Positions 18,596 to 26,860 are shown, numbered from the stretch's first letter. The stretch is DNA of 64,000 nt from Streptomyces sp. NBC_00247 (GCF_036188265.1 NZ_CP108093.1:1-64000), one strand, 5' to 3'. Made by a program: numbers and translations. Notes: generated from the letters alone by a model not told the origin.

Positions 18596-18955
18596 ATGAC
18601 CTGGGACGAAGGTGCCACCGTGCGGGTGGCGAGACAGCCGGACGTGTTCGTGATCGGCGTCACCGGCGCCGTCGACCAGGCGGAGCGCGACCTTCTCGCC
18701 GCCGCCTGGCTGGAGGCGGCGGAGGCCGATCTGCCCGCCACGGTGGTCGACCTGTCCGGTGTCACCTTCGGGGACAGCGGGCTGCTCAACGAGTTGCTCG
18801 TGGCGGAGCGCGGACACCGTCTCCGGGGGCGGGCGTTCATCATCGCCGGCCCGCTGCGCCCGCAGGTGCGGCGGCTGTTCACCGTCACCGGAACGCTGGA
18901 GCACTTCGTCGTCGTGGGCACCGCCGGGGACACCCCCGAGCACCACGCGGGCTGA
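18596..18955 (+). CDS. STAS-domain protein (anti-sigma factor antagonist type)
   Basis: 119 residues covering a single STAS domain. VVDLSGVTFGDSGLLNELL contains the D-S-G motif whose Ser is phosphorylated by RsbW-type kinases in SpoIIAA/RsbV proteins. The C-terminus (PQVRRLFTVTGTLEHFVVV) is typical of the family. The ATG at 18596 has a purine-rich leader. It stands 120 bases after the dehydrogenase and faces the partner-switch operon convergently, so it is probably a separate unit. Its cognate kinase is not obvious; the HATPase at 23.9 kb is one candidate. Confidence 0.8.
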   Translation: MTWDEGATVRVARQPDVFVIGVTGAVDQAERDLLAAAWLEAAEADLPATVVDLSGVTFGDSGLLNELLVAERGHRLRGRAFIIAGPLRPQVRRLFTVTGTLEHFVVVGTAGDTPEHHAG

Positions 18956-18995
18956 CACACCGTCACCAAGCGTGTGTCCACCGGCGGGTTGCGGT

Positions 18996-19505
18996 TCAGC
19001 CCGCCGGGCCGCGAACGTCGGACACGGCGAACACCGGCGGAGCCACCGGCACGCCGCACAGGGCGGCCCGCAGCCCGGTGAGCCCCCGGGCCAGCTCCGC
19101 ACGCTGGCCGGCGGACATGCGGTCGATCGCCCCGTTCAGCACCTCGCCGCGCTTCCTGCGCACCTCGGCGAGGTGCGCGTGCCCCTCCGCGGTCAGGTTC
19201 AGCGTCACTTCGCGTCCACTGTGGGGACTGGGCCGCCGTTCGACGAAGCCCACGGACTGGAGCCGGTCGCACAGCCGGCTGAGCGAGGGCGCGGACACGT
19301 TGAGTACGGCTCCGAGCGCCCGCATCCTGATGCCGTTCTCGCGGTCGACGGCGTACATCAGACGGAGTTGCGCCAGGGAGGCGGGGGCGGCCCAGTCCCG
19401 GTCGCGGTTCCGTTCCCAGAGCACGTCGAGCAGTTCCACGATGTCGCCCGCCGCGAACGCCACGTCGGGGGAGCCCGGAGGTGTGACCTCGACGTCGGGC
19501 CTCAT
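18996..19505 (-). CDS. MarR-family transcriptional regulator
   Basis: 169 residues with a winged helix-turn-helix: LAQLRLMYAVDRENGIRMRALGAVLNVSAPSLSRLCDRLQ, then the wing VERRPSPHSGREVTLNLT and a C-terminal dimer helix. It is the last gene of a same-strand run after the STAS gene (56-base gap), so it may be co-transcribed with the phosphatase/B12-sensor/STAS operon. It could be the transcriptional output of that pathway or an autoregulator. Its ligand is unknown. Confidence 0.82.
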   Translation of the reverse strand: MRPDVEVTPPGSPDVAFAAGDIVELLDVLWERNRDRDWAAPASLAQLRLMYAVDRENGIRMRALGAVLNVSAPSLSRLCDRLQSVGFVERRPSPHSGREVTLNLTAEGHAHLAEVRRKRGEVLNGAIDRMSAGQRAELARGLTGLRAALCGVPVAPPVFAVSDVRGPAG

Positions 19506-19561
19506 GGCGTTTCCCCTCTGTTCCCGGTGTCCCCGGGGGCGGGCTGGACGCACCGCGTGCG

Positions 19562-20026
19562 TCAGGCTGTGCCGTCCGGGCCGGTGGGACGGGCCGAGCG
19601 GTTCTGTACGCCCTCGATGGCCGAGGGGGCCTCGTGCGCGGTCTCCGGGGTGGTCCGCCCGGTGCGCCCCGGGGTCCGCTCCGCGTCCATGGAGGTCGTG
19701 GTGAGGTACCCCAGCGTACCGGTGACCTCCAGCAACCGGTCGAGCGCGGCTCCGCGCCCGTCCAAGTGCAGGGCCACGCCCGCCTCGCCGGTCCGTCTGC
19801 GGATCATGATCAGGGCGGCGAGCCCTGAGGAGTCGACGGTTCCCGACGACGCGCAGTCGAGACGGATTTCGCGGGCGTCCGGGTGCCCGGCCAGCAGTTC
19901 CACGACGGTGGCGAGCAGGGTGTCGGCGTTGGTGTGGTCGAGGTCTCCGCGCATCTCCACCCGGACCGCGCCCGGGTCGTCGTACCGCGTGCGGAGCCGG
20001 AAACCTTCGGAGGGTGTCGTCGTCAT
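19562..20026 (-). CDS. STAS-domain protein, coupled to the B12 sensor gene
   Basis: 154 residues. The STAS fold spans about residues 1-115, with IRLDCASSGTVDSSGLAALIMI holding the D-S-S-G site expected to be phosphorylated. A disordered tail rich in Thr/Arg/Pro follows. The ATG overlaps the stop of the B12-binding gene by four bases (ATGA), so the two are translationally coupled. In known partner switches the PP2C phosphatase dephosphorylates such a protein, which then frees a sigma factor from its anti-sigma kinase. No kinase gene lies in this operon. Confidence 0.82.
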   Translation of the reverse strand: MTTTPSEGFRLRTRYDDPGAVRVEMRGDLDHTNADTLLATVVELLAGHPDAREIRLDCASSGTVDSSGLAALIMIRRRTGEAGVALHLDGRGAALDRLLEVTGTLGYLTTTSMDAERTPGRTGRTTPETAHEAPSAIEGVQNRSARPTGPDGTA

Positions 20027-21126
20027 GCGTGCTTTCCGGAGGGAGTGTGCGGACGGAGGGGGGCACCGGACCGGGCGGCCGCGACGCGGAGGTGGTGGGT
20101 GGCGCGGGGGAAGTCCCGGAGCTCCTCGCCCAGCACCTCCAGTGCCGGTACGAGGGAGAGCGCCGGCACTCCGCGGGCGCTCAGGATCCCCCCGGTCCAT
20201 TCGAGGAATCCGGTGAAGAGTTCCGGGTCGTCGGTGTAGAGGGCGACAGCCAGGAAGTCGACGATGTGCGCCACGTCTTCGGCCGTCCGGTCGCGCTGGG
20301 ACTCGGTGTAGTCGCGCGCCCCGGGAAAGCGCTCGTCGAGCCCGACGAGCACCGCCTTGACCAGTTGCGCCTTGCTGCGCACCACCAGGGTGTACTCCTG
20401 GTCGCCGAGGTGCGGCAGATCGTCGATGGGCTGGTGGGCTCGCGGGGTGCGGGAGGTGGAGCCCGCCGCGAGGAGAGCGGCGGCGGAGCGGGCGTCCGGG
20501 GCCCAGGCGTCCGCGCCGAGCAGGCGCGCGTACCGGCCGTCCGCACCGAACGCCGCTCCACCGGCCAGGACCGGGGTGCCGGTCGCCTGGCAGGCGGTGA
20601 TCGCGGTGTGGGCGGCGGGCAGCCGGGTGGCGAGGGAGGCGGACAGGGCCACGGCGGTGGCGCCGGTCCGGTGCAGATGGGCGATCAGGTGCGCGGTGGG
20701 GACCTGGGCGCCGAGATAGTCGACCCGCAGGCCGCGCAGGGTGAGCACCTCGGCGAGGATGCGGGCCGGCAGGGCGTGCCACTCGCCGTCGACGCAGGCG
20801 ACGGTGACCCGGCCGGACGCACCGGACGCGCGGACGGCGCGGGCCGCGCCGCTCCGGGAGACGGCGCCGACGACCCTGTCGTTGATCGCGGTGGCCGCGT
20901 GCTCCTGGGCGACGGTGATGCGGTTGGCGGCCCACTCCATCCCGATCCGGCCCTGGACGGGCACGACGACGTCCAGCAGCACGCTCTCGGCGTGCACTCC
21001 GTCGTGGAGGGCGTCCAGCACGAGGCCGGTTGCGGTGTGCTCGTCGCCTTCCAGGACGGCGTCCCACAGTCCGTCCCGGAGTCGTGTCAGCGGGTGGCCC
21101 GGTGCCCGGCGGGTGGGCGTGCTCAT
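20023..21126 (-). CDS. Cobalamin-binding sensor protein with W-x9-EH photoreceptor-type motif
   Basis: 367 residues. Residues 1-95 form the helical cap domain found over the corrin in CarH/MetH-type proteins and contain W65-x9-E75-H76, the motif typical of adenosyl-B12 photoreceptors. Residues 105-225 are a Rossmann-like B12 domain with E115-x-H117-x-x-P120 (His as lower cobalt ligand), Ser161 and G189-G190 at the canonical spacings. The residue after Trp65 is Ala, where CarH has the His that caps cobalt after light, so the photochemistry, if any, must differ. Residues 235-360 are a helical RsbR-like sensor domain (TAEDVAHIVDFLAVALYTDDPELF). There is no DNA-binding domain. ATGA overlaps link it to the phosphatase before it and the STAS gene after it. 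Confidence 0.82.
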   Translation of the reverse strand: MSTPTRRAPGHPLTRLRDGLWDAVLEGDEHTATGLVLDALHDGVHAESVLLDVVVPVQGRIGMEWAANRITVAQEHAATAINDRVVGAVSRSGAARAVRASGASGRVTVACVDGEWHALPARILAEVLTLRGLRVDYLGAQVPTAHLIAHLHRTGATAVALSASLATRLPAAHTAITACQATGTPVLAGGAAFGADGRYARLLGADAWAPDARSAAALLAAGSTSRTPRAHQPIDDLPHLGDQEYTLVVRSKAQLVKAVLVGLDERFPGARDYTESQRDRTAEDVAHIVDFLAVALYTDDPELFTGFLEWTGGILSARGVPALSLVPALEVLGEELRDFPRATHHLRVAAARSGAPLRPHTPSGKHA

Positions 21127-22763
21127 GCGGTGAACCTCCCACGGGTGTGGCCGTCCACCGCGCTGAGGTGGTGGGTGCGGGGTGCGGCGATGACCACGAC
21201 GGCCATGTCGTCGTGGCGTCCGGCGCCGACCCACTGCGAGGCGAGCATCTGGATGTGCTCGACGATGGCCTCGGCGGGCATCCCCCCGCACCGGGACAGC
21301 GCGTCCCTCAGCCGGTCCTCGCCGAAGAGGCCGTCCCCGAGAGGGCCGCCCCTGGCCTCGGTGATGCCGTCGGTGAACAGCACACAGCTCTCCCCGGGCG
21401 CGAGGACGGCCTCCACCGTCTCGGCCCTGGCCTCCGGGAGCGCCCCCACCAGGGTGCCCCGGGTGGCGGCCTCCTCGACCTCGCCGTCCGCGCGGACGAT
21501 CAACGGGGCGGCGTGCCCGGCGCTGGTCAGCCGCAGCCGCACCGAGGCGGAGTCCCGCACCGCGGAGGCGAGGACGAGGGTGGCGAACCGGGCGTGGTGG
21601 GAATTGAGGAGCGCGCCGTTGAGGAGGTCGATCATCCGCTGGTGGTCGTCGGCCATCGGCAGCAGCGCGTGCAGGGTGTTGCGGATCTTCCCGGTCAGCA
21701 CGGCGGCGTTCAGGCCCTTGCCGCAGACGTCTCCGAGCACGGCGAGGGAGGGTTCGCCCTCGACCGCCGCGGGGTGCACGTCGTAGAAGTCGCCGCCGAC
21801 CCGCTCGGCGTCGCGCGAGGCGCGGTAGCCGCCCGCGTACTCCACTCCGGAGACCTGGTGGAGGACCGGGGGCAGGAGTTCCCGCATCAGGGTCTCGGTG
21901 ATCGAGGCCTGTTCGGCGTACATGCGCGCGGCGGACATCGCCGCGCCCGCGCGGGCGGCGAACAGCCGGGCGAAGGTCTCCTCGTTCCGGCTGAACGCGT
22001 GGTGTTCACCGCGGCGGAGCAGGATGAGGGCCCCGGCCGGGACGCCGTGGCCGGGCAGCGGAGTGACCACGATGGAGCCCACTTCGCCCATGTCCCGCGG
22101 CACCACCCAGGACGGGGCGAGTGCCGGGTCCATCCATCGCGACGGCACGGGCGGGAATCCCTGGAGCGCCTCGGCGAGGCCGGGCACCGTCTCGGGGTCG
22201 ACGCGCTCCCGGGTGAGCGTCGCGGCGCCGCCCCGGGAGCACCGGGCGATCAGCGTGCCGGCGGTGGACGGGGCCACGACCAGAGCGGCGTCCGCCAGGT
22301 GCGCGGCAGCCAACTGGGCGGTCACTTCGGCGCATTTGTCGAGATTGAGCGAGGACAGCAGCCTGTTGGACGCCTCGGTCAGGAAGGCGGTGCGCTCGCG
22401 TTCCCCGCGCAACGCCTCGGTGGCGCGCAGCCGGTCGGTGTCGTCCACCAGCCACCACACCACCCCGCCGTCCTCCTGTCCGGCCGGGTGCGCCTCGAAG
22501 CTCCGGTCGCCGACGGGACCGGCGGCCGTGGCCGGGTCCTTCCCGGCCGGCCGGACGAGGTGCGCGTCCGCCAGCCAGGACGGAACGGCGTCCGTCAGCG
22601 GGGTTCCGGGACGGGCCTCGGGAAAGAGGGCGGCAGCGGCGTCATTGGCCCGCTCGACGGCTCCTCTCGGTCCCACCACCAGGGCGGGGCAGGGAGCCGT
22701 GTTCCAGGCCGGCTCGGCCGAAGCGCTCGCACGGGCGGCAGGCGCCCGGTGTGCGGAAGTCAC
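21123..22763 (-). CDS. PAS/GAF/PP2C (SpoIIE-type) serine phosphatase
   Basis: 546 residues from a GTG at 22763 (a TTG lies one codon upstream). An N-terminal PAS-like domain (about 18-110, with CPALVVGPRGAVERANDAA), a GAF domain (about 130-270) and a linker coil (AARMYAEQASITETLMRELLP) lead to a SpoIIE/RsbU phosphatase (about 320-535). Metal-binding acidic motifs are visible: ERVGGDFYDV, VLGDVCGKG, FTDGITEAR and GRHDDMAVVV. It should dephosphorylate STAS antagonists, most obviously the one encoded two genes downstream. The four-base overlap with the B12 sensor suggests that cobalamin state, and perhaps light, controls its activity. Confidence 0.85.
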   Translation of the reverse strand: MTSAHRAPAARASASAEPAWNTAPCPALVVGPRGAVERANDAAAALFPEARPGTPLTDAVPSWLADAHLVRPAGKDPATAAGPVGDRSFEAHPAGQEDGGVVWWLVDDTDRLRATEALRGERERTAFLTEASNRLLSSLNLDKCAEVTAQLAAAHLADAALVVAPSTAGTLIARCSRGGAATLTRERVDPETVPGLAEALQGFPPVPSRWMDPALAPSWVVPRDMGEVGSIVVTPLPGHGVPAGALILLRRGEHHAFSRNEETFARLFAARAGAAMSAARMYAEQASITETLMRELLPPVLHQVSGVEYAGGYRASRDAERVGGDFYDVHPAAVEGEPSLAVLGDVCGKGLNAAVLTGKIRNTLHALLPMADDHQRMIDLLNGALLNSHHARFATLVLASAVRDSASVRLRLTSAGHAAPLIVRADGEVEEAATRGTLVGALPEARAETVEAVLAPGESCVLFTDGITEARGGPLGDGLFGEDRLRDALSRCGGMPAEAIVEHIQMLASQWVGAGRHDDMAVVVIAAPRTHHLSAVDGHTRGRFTA

Positions 22764-23008
22764 CAAACGAAGAAGGCCCGCTGCGCGAACCCCTCACCTC
22801 ATCAACTCGACGACAGAATCATTGCCCCCCGGCAACACTCCTCCACCCGAGGGTCTTCTGGCAACCCGTCATCGTCTCCGGCGCCCCGGCGGGGCGGTGT
22901 GACGGGCCCCTCCTCGCGCGCGCGGCTCTTCCTGTGTGAGTTTCGGCACGCGGGGAAAGCGGTCGGTGTGACCCGCGCGAATCGGCGGGCGGACGGAAAG
23001 GCGAGAGC

Positions 23009-23359
23009 GTGAGAAATGTCTGGAGCGGCCCCGTGGCCCTGGACGTGCTGGCCGAGACGGATCCGACCGAGTTCTCGGTGGAGGCTTCCGACGACTCCCT
23101 CGGAACAGTGGACCGCCGTTCCCTCGACCCGGAATTCGACCACCTCGTCGTCGACACCGGTCATTGGAAATTCGGTCGCAGCGCCGCCATTCCCATGGGT
23201 ATGGTCGCGCGGGTGGATGCCGAACACCGAGTGATCACCCTGCTCTGCACGAAGGAGCAGGTGAAGGACGCTCCGCGGTTCGCTCGCGACCAGGACACCA
23301 ACGACCCGGCCTATTTGACGCGCCTGGGCGCCTATTACGCCGGAATCCTGACGCCGTGA
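23009..23359 (+). CDS. PRC-barrel-like small protein
   Basis: 116 residues from a GTG. The centre (HWKFGRSAAIPMGMVARVDAEHRVITLLCTKEQVKDAPRF) resembles a PRC-barrel beta-barrel, a fold that binds small ligands or proteins and recurs in Streptomyces stress genes. No signal peptide or membrane helix is seen. It precedes a STAS gene on the same strand by about 110 bases and may share its promoter. Its function is unknown. Confidence 0.6.
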   Translation: MRNVWSGPVALDVLAETDPTEFSVEASDDSLGTVDRRSLDPEFDHLVVDTGHWKFGRSAAIPMGMVARVDAEHRVITLLCTKEQVKDAPRFARDQDTNDPAYLTRLGAYYAGILTP

Positions 23360-23467
23360 AGCGGAGCACACATGTCCGGGCCCGGGGTACGGACGGCCGC
23401 CCCGGGCCCGCGCGGCATTCCGCCTGCGCCGATGCGTACGTCTCGGGGGTGAAGCGCCATCAGTGAA

Positions 23468-23830
23468 ATGACCGGGCGGAAGAGACCGACCAGGGGAACG
23501 GCGTTCCTGGTCCCGGCGGAAGGGTTCGCGCTCGTCCGGGTAAGGGGCGACGCCGACGAGAATTCCGGAGCGCCCGAGTTGGCCGAAGCTCTCGGGACGG
23601 CGTTGCGCGAGGGGAGAGAACGTACTGTGGTGGATCTGTCGGAGACGGAATTCGCGGACTCCGCGGTGCTGCACACCCTGCTCGACGCGCGCGCACGTCA
23701 TGAGCGCGCCGGCGTGAGGCTGGTGCTCGCGGGCCCTTTCCGCACCGCCGTACGTCGCTTGTTCGACGTCACCGGCACGGCGGACGCCTTCGCCATGGCG
23801 ATGAGCGTGGAAGAGGCGGCCACATGCTGA
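23468..23830 (+). CDS. STAS-domain protein (anti-sigma factor antagonist type)
   Basis: 120 residues, essentially a lone STAS domain. The phosphorylation-type loop reads VVDLSETEFADSAVLHTLLDA, where D-S-A replaces the commoner D-S-G and keeps the Ser. The C-terminal FRTAVRRLFDVTGTADAFAM matches the family. The next gene encodes a HATPase of the RsbW type on the same strand, about 65 bases on, so the two are likely an antagonist/anti-sigma pair. Confidence 0.82.
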   Translation: MTGRKRPTRGTAFLVPAEGFALVRVRGDADENSGAPELAEALGTALREGRERTVVDLSETEFADSAVLHTLLDARARHERAGVRLVLAGPFRTAVRRLFDVTGTADAFAMAMSVEEAATC

Positions 23831-23894
23831 AGCCGGCACGACACGCACGGCCCGTCGCCCCGGCGGTGCCGTGTTCCAGGGGGCGGAGGAGTAC

Positions 23895-24326
23895 GTGAGC
23901 AGGGAACATCCGGTGGGCCGCGACGACAGCGGATCCGTCGGCACGGGGCTGCCTCTGCCCGGCGACGCCGCCGCCGCGCGTGCCATCGTGCGTGAGTTGC
24001 TGGACGAGCAGTTCTGCACGCTGGGGGGCATGGACCCGGACGACGTGGTCATCTCGGACGCGATGCTGGTGACGTCGGAGCTCGTCACGAACGCCATCCG
24101 TCACGGGGGCGGGCTCACCGGGTTCAGTGCCCGGCTCAGCGGTGAGGGGCTGTTGCTGGACGTGGCGGACGCCAGTCCCACGGAGCCGCGGACCGTGGCG
24201 CCGGTTCCCGACACCGTACGGGTCGGAGGGTACGGATGGCCGCTGGTGCGGCGGCTCTCCAAGCGGGTCACCATCACCCCGCAGGCACGCGGCAAGAAGA
24301 TCAGCGTGGTCATCACCCTGTTCTGA
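23895..24326 (+). CDS. HATPase_c_2 anti-sigma/serine kinase-like protein (RsbW type)
   Basis: 143 residues from a GTG at 23895, chosen for the GGAGGAG site seven bases upstream. The GHKL N-box is clear (DAMLVTSELVTNAIRHGGG), and GGYGWPLVRRLSKRVTITPQARGKKISVVI forms the G-box and last strands. In partner switching such proteins bind a sigma factor when free and phosphorylate a STAS antagonist with ATP. The DAS...SPTEPRTV loop is also typical. The adjacent STAS gene is its likely partner. No sigma gene is next to it, so its target is elsewhere. Confidence 0.82.
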   Translation: MSREHPVGRDDSGSVGTGLPLPGDAAAARAIVRELLDEQFCTLGGMDPDDVVISDAMLVTSELVTNAIRHGGGLTGFSARLSGEGLLLDVADASPTEPRTVAPVPDTVRVGGYGWPLVRRLSKRVTITPQARGKKISVVITLF

Positions 24327-24381
24327 GGCCGTCCGGCGAGCCGTGCGCCCTCGCTGACCGGCTGCGCGCGGCGCGTGCGGT

Positions 24382-25023
24382 TCAGCAGCGGTGCGTGACC
24401 CGGGCCACCAGGTCCTTCCAGCCGTCCTCCACGCGCTCGGCCGAGAAACATCGGCCGTTGCGGTGGTGGTTGAGGAACGAGGGGTCCAGATAGGCGAGCA
24501 GCACCTGGGTCAGCAGTTCCACGTCGCCCGTCGCGCCGGCCCGCCGGAGCAGGTCGGTGACGTGGGTGGCCCGTACCGTCCGGGCGGGCGCGCTGTAGCG
24601 GCGGGTCGGGCAGTTGTCCGCCTCCACGTACAGATCGACGTACTTCATCATGTGGCGGATCGTGTGGACGCCGAAGGCTTCCAGCCGCTCCAGCGGAGCC
24701 GCGCCGGGGCCCAGCGGCGGCGGTCCGCAGATGACCGCGCTCTGGAATTCCTTCTCGGCGTGGTCGATGAGCGCGTTCATCAGGCCGACCCGGTCGCCGA
24801 AGCGGCGGAAGACGGTTCCCTTGCCCACCTGCGCCGCGGCGGCGACGGCTTCCATGGTGACGTGGTCGGCGCCCACCTCGCGGACCAGCCGGGATGCGGC
24901 TTCCAGCAGGCGGATTCGGTTGCGGGCGGCGTCGGCGCGCTCCTGGGGCTCGTGACCGGCCAGGGGCAGCAGCGTGACAGGGCGGGCGGAGGGTGCCTCT
25001 TCGGATCCGGTCTGCGCGGTCAT
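24382..25023 (-). CDS. TetR-family transcriptional regulator
   Basis: 213 residues. The HTH lies near residues 35-80 (RLLEAASRLVREVGADHVTMEAVAAAAQVGKGTVFRRFGDRVGLMNALI). The C-terminal domain is helical. It is divergent from the FMN reductase gene and the 128-base gap holds two strong palindromes, so it very likely represses the reductase and itself, as is common for Streptomyces TetR/NADPH-FMN-reductase pairs that respond to quinones or oxidants. Confidence 0.86.
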   Translation of the reverse strand: MTAQTGSEEAPSARPVTLLPLAGHEPQERADAARNRIRLLEAASRLVREVGADHVTMEAVAAAAQVGKGTVFRRFGDRVGLMNALIDHAEKEFQSAVICGPPPLGPGAAPLERLEAFGVHTIRHMMKYVDLYVEADNCPTRRYSAPARTVRATHVTDLLRRAGATGDVELLTQVLLAYLDPSFLNHHRNGRCFSAERVEDGWKDLVARVTHRC

Positions 25024-25048
25024 CGCACCAGCGTAACTCCATCCGAGC

Positions 25049-25070
25049 GAAGTGGACCGCGGTCCGCTTC
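25049..25070. promoter_or_regulatory. Palindromic operator 1 (TetR/FMN reductase gap)
   Basis: The core GGACCGCGGTCC (25054-25065) is a perfect palindrome. The flanks GAAG (25049-25052) and CTTC (25067-25070) continue it with a single T/G mismatch pair. It lies 26 bases upstream of the TetR start, where binding would block the regulator's own transcription. Confidence 0.7.
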
Positions 25071-25086
25071 GCGTGCTATACCCATT

Positions 25087-25104
25087 ACCGGACCACGGTC
25101 CGGT
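25087..25104. promoter_or_regulatory. Palindromic operator 2 (TetR/FMN reductase gap)
   Basis: Perfect inverted repeat ACCGGACC-AC-GGTCCGGT. It shares the GGACC/GGTCC half-sites with operator 1, which supports recognition by one dimeric regulator. It sits about 48 bases before the reductase ATG. Confidence 0.7.
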
Positions 25105-25151
25105 TTTATCCCTGCCACCGTCCCCGGCACTTTTTCCCACAGGAGACCCCC

Positions 25152-25718
25152 ATGTCCACTCGCATCGTCGCCCTCGTCGGCAGCCTCCGTTCCGGTTCCC
25201 ACAACCGTCAGCTGGCCGAGGCCGCCGTGAAGCTCGCCCCCGAGGGCGTGGAGGTCGTGATCCAGGACGAGATCGCCGACCTGCCCTTCTACAACGAGGA
25301 CATCGACGTCGAGGGCAAGCTTCCGGCCGTCGCCGCGAGGCTGCGCGAGGCCGCCACCAGCGCCGACGCCTTCCTCCTCTTCTCCCCCGAGTACAACGGC
25401 ACCATCCCGGCCGTCCTCAAGAACGCAATCGACTGGTACTCCCGCCCCTACGGCGGCGGCGCCTTCACCGGCAAGCCGGTCGCCGTGGTCGGCACCGCCT
25501 ACGGCCAGTTCGGTGGCGTGTGGGCCCAGGACGACGCCCGCAAGGCCGTCGGCATCGCCGGTGGTTCCGTGCTGGAAGAGGTCAAGCTCTCCGTGCCCGG
25601 CTCCGTCGTCCGCTTCGCCGAGACGCACCCGGCCGACGACGAAGAGGTCGCGCAGCAGCTGACCGCCGTTCTCGCCGAGCTGGCGAAGGCGGCCACCGCC
25701 GCGCCGCAGGCCGTCTGA
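25152..25718 (+). CDS. NADPH-dependent FMN reductase
   Basis: 188 residues of flavodoxin-like fold. The phosphate-binding loop VGSLRSGSHNRQLAE and the FSPEYNGTIPAVLKNAIDW motif are diagnostic of the ChrR/SsuE/azoreductase family; GGAFTGKPVAVVGTAYGQFGG follows. AGGAG precedes the ATG. It reduces FMN or quinone-type substrates with NAD(P)H in the cytoplasm and probably protects against redox-active compounds. The divergent TetR gene and the palindromes point to inducer-controlled expression. Confidence 0.9.
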   Translation: MSTRIVALVGSLRSGSHNRQLAEAAVKLAPEGVEVVIQDEIADLPFYNEDIDVEGKLPAVAARLREAATSADAFLLFSPEYNGTIPAVLKNAIDWYSRPYGGGAFTGKPVAVVGTAYGQFGGVWAQDDARKAVGIAGGSVLEEVKLSVPGSVVRFAETHPADDEEVAQQLTAVLAELAKAATAAPQAV

Positions 25719-25734
25719 GCACACTGATACGGCC

Positions 25735-25772
25735 GTGAGGCGCCGTCCCGCTCCTGCGGGGCGGCGCCTCAC
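25735..25772. terminator. Bidirectional terminator hairpin
   Basis: 17-base arms (GTGAGGCGCCGTCCCGC at 25735-25751 and 25756-25772) pair fully apart from one T-G wobble and close a TCCT loop. It lies between the convergent FMN reductase and GH18-like genes and can serve both. Confidence 0.8.
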
Positions 25773-25813
25773 GTCGTGCCCCGGCCCTCCCGCCACGGAC
25801 GGTGCCCGCCGCT

Positions 25814-26860
25814 TCACTCTCCCCCGAGGGCCTCGCCGAACGCACCGTCCTCCTGCTCGACACCGCTGCAGGAGTCGTCGGCCCCGGTCGTGTCCGTGTC
25901 GGCGCACGCCCGGTCGCGGAAGGTGGCCCACAGTGAGAGCGCCCCCACTCCCCGCTCCCCGGCGAAGGTCCGCAGGGCGGACGCGTCGGCCAGGGTGAAG
26001 GTCTCCCCCGCCACGTCGTTGACCCCGGCCATCACCGTGAGGTGCAGGGCCTTCCACGCCTCGGCGGAGCCGAGGCCCAGCGCTTTCGCCAGCTGGGTGT
26101 GGGCGGCGCGGGCCGCCCGCTGTGCGTACTGCCCCATGTCCCCGGTGCGGGACTCGCTGTAGTTCATCGCCATGACGTTGACCGCCGAGAGAGTGACGCC
26201 CTCGGTGACTGCGTCGTCCAGCAGCGCGAGGGCGCTCGCCTCCAGGCCGGCCGGCATCACCGGCAGGGTGTACGTGACGTCCAGGTCCCGGGACTTCTGG
26301 AGCAGCCGGATCGCACGGTCGCGGCGCGCCACGGACGCCTCGTCGGTGAGGGTGCTCCCCTCGACGTCGAAGTCCGCCTTGTCCGCGCCGACCGCGTCCA
26401 GCACCTCGGCGTACGCGTCGGCGAGCTCCCGGGCGCTGCCGCAGGCGCGCGCCAGTTCGGTACCGGCGGCGCCGCCGAAGGAGACCCGCACGTCCGCCCC
26501 GGACGCGGTGAGCGCGGCGACCCGTGCGAGCACCGCCGCGTCGTCGGCCGCCGCACTGCCGCCCCAGCTCGGGGTGCAGCCGCCGCCGTCGGCGACGACG
26601 AAGGCGAGGTCGTACGTGTCGGGGGAACCCGCCCCGTCGGTGTCCGAGGCGGTGGTGGCGCTGACGTAGGGGGTGTAGGCGGGGCCGTCGGCGGCTTCCG
26701 CCGAACCGGTCGGCGGTGCGGGCGCGTTGGCGCTCTGGTCGGCGACCGTACCGGTGGCGCATCCGCCGCAGGCCAGCGCGAGGGCGGCCAGGCCGGCGAG
26801 CGACGCCGTGACGCGTTTCGACGGTGTGCGCACGGATGGTGTCCCACGCAAGACAGGCAC
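25814..26860 (-). CDS. GH18 chitinase-like lipoprotein
   Basis: 348 residues from a GTG at 26860, chosen because GGAGGAGAGAG lies just upstream. A lipoprotein-type signal follows (ASLAGLAALALACGGCA, Cys 31 or 34). The catalytic region keeps the complete GH18 signature D-x-x-D-x-D-x-E as DKADFDVE (D160, D163, D165, E167), with AMNYSES further on in the position of the usual YD/Q substrate strand. It resembles Streptomyces chitinase-like proteins acting on GlcNAc polymers or serving as lectin-like binders. No separate chitin-binding module is present. Confidence 0.78.
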   Translation of the reverse strand: MPVLRGTPSVRTPSKRVTASLAGLAALALACGGCATGTVADQSANAPAPPTGSAEAADGPAYTPYVSATTASDTDGAGSPDTYDLAFVVADGGGCTPSWGGSAAADDAAVLARVAALTASGADVRVSFGGAAGTELARACGSARELADAYAEVLDAVGADKADFDVEGSTLTDEASVARRDRAIRLLQKSRDLDVTYTLPVMPAGLEASALALLDDAVTEGVTLSAVNVMAMNYSESRTGDMGQYAQRAARAAHTQLAKALGLGSAEAWKALHLTVMAGVNDVAGETFTLADASALRTFAGERGVGALSLWATFRDRACADTDTTGADDSCSGVEQEDGAFGEALGGE

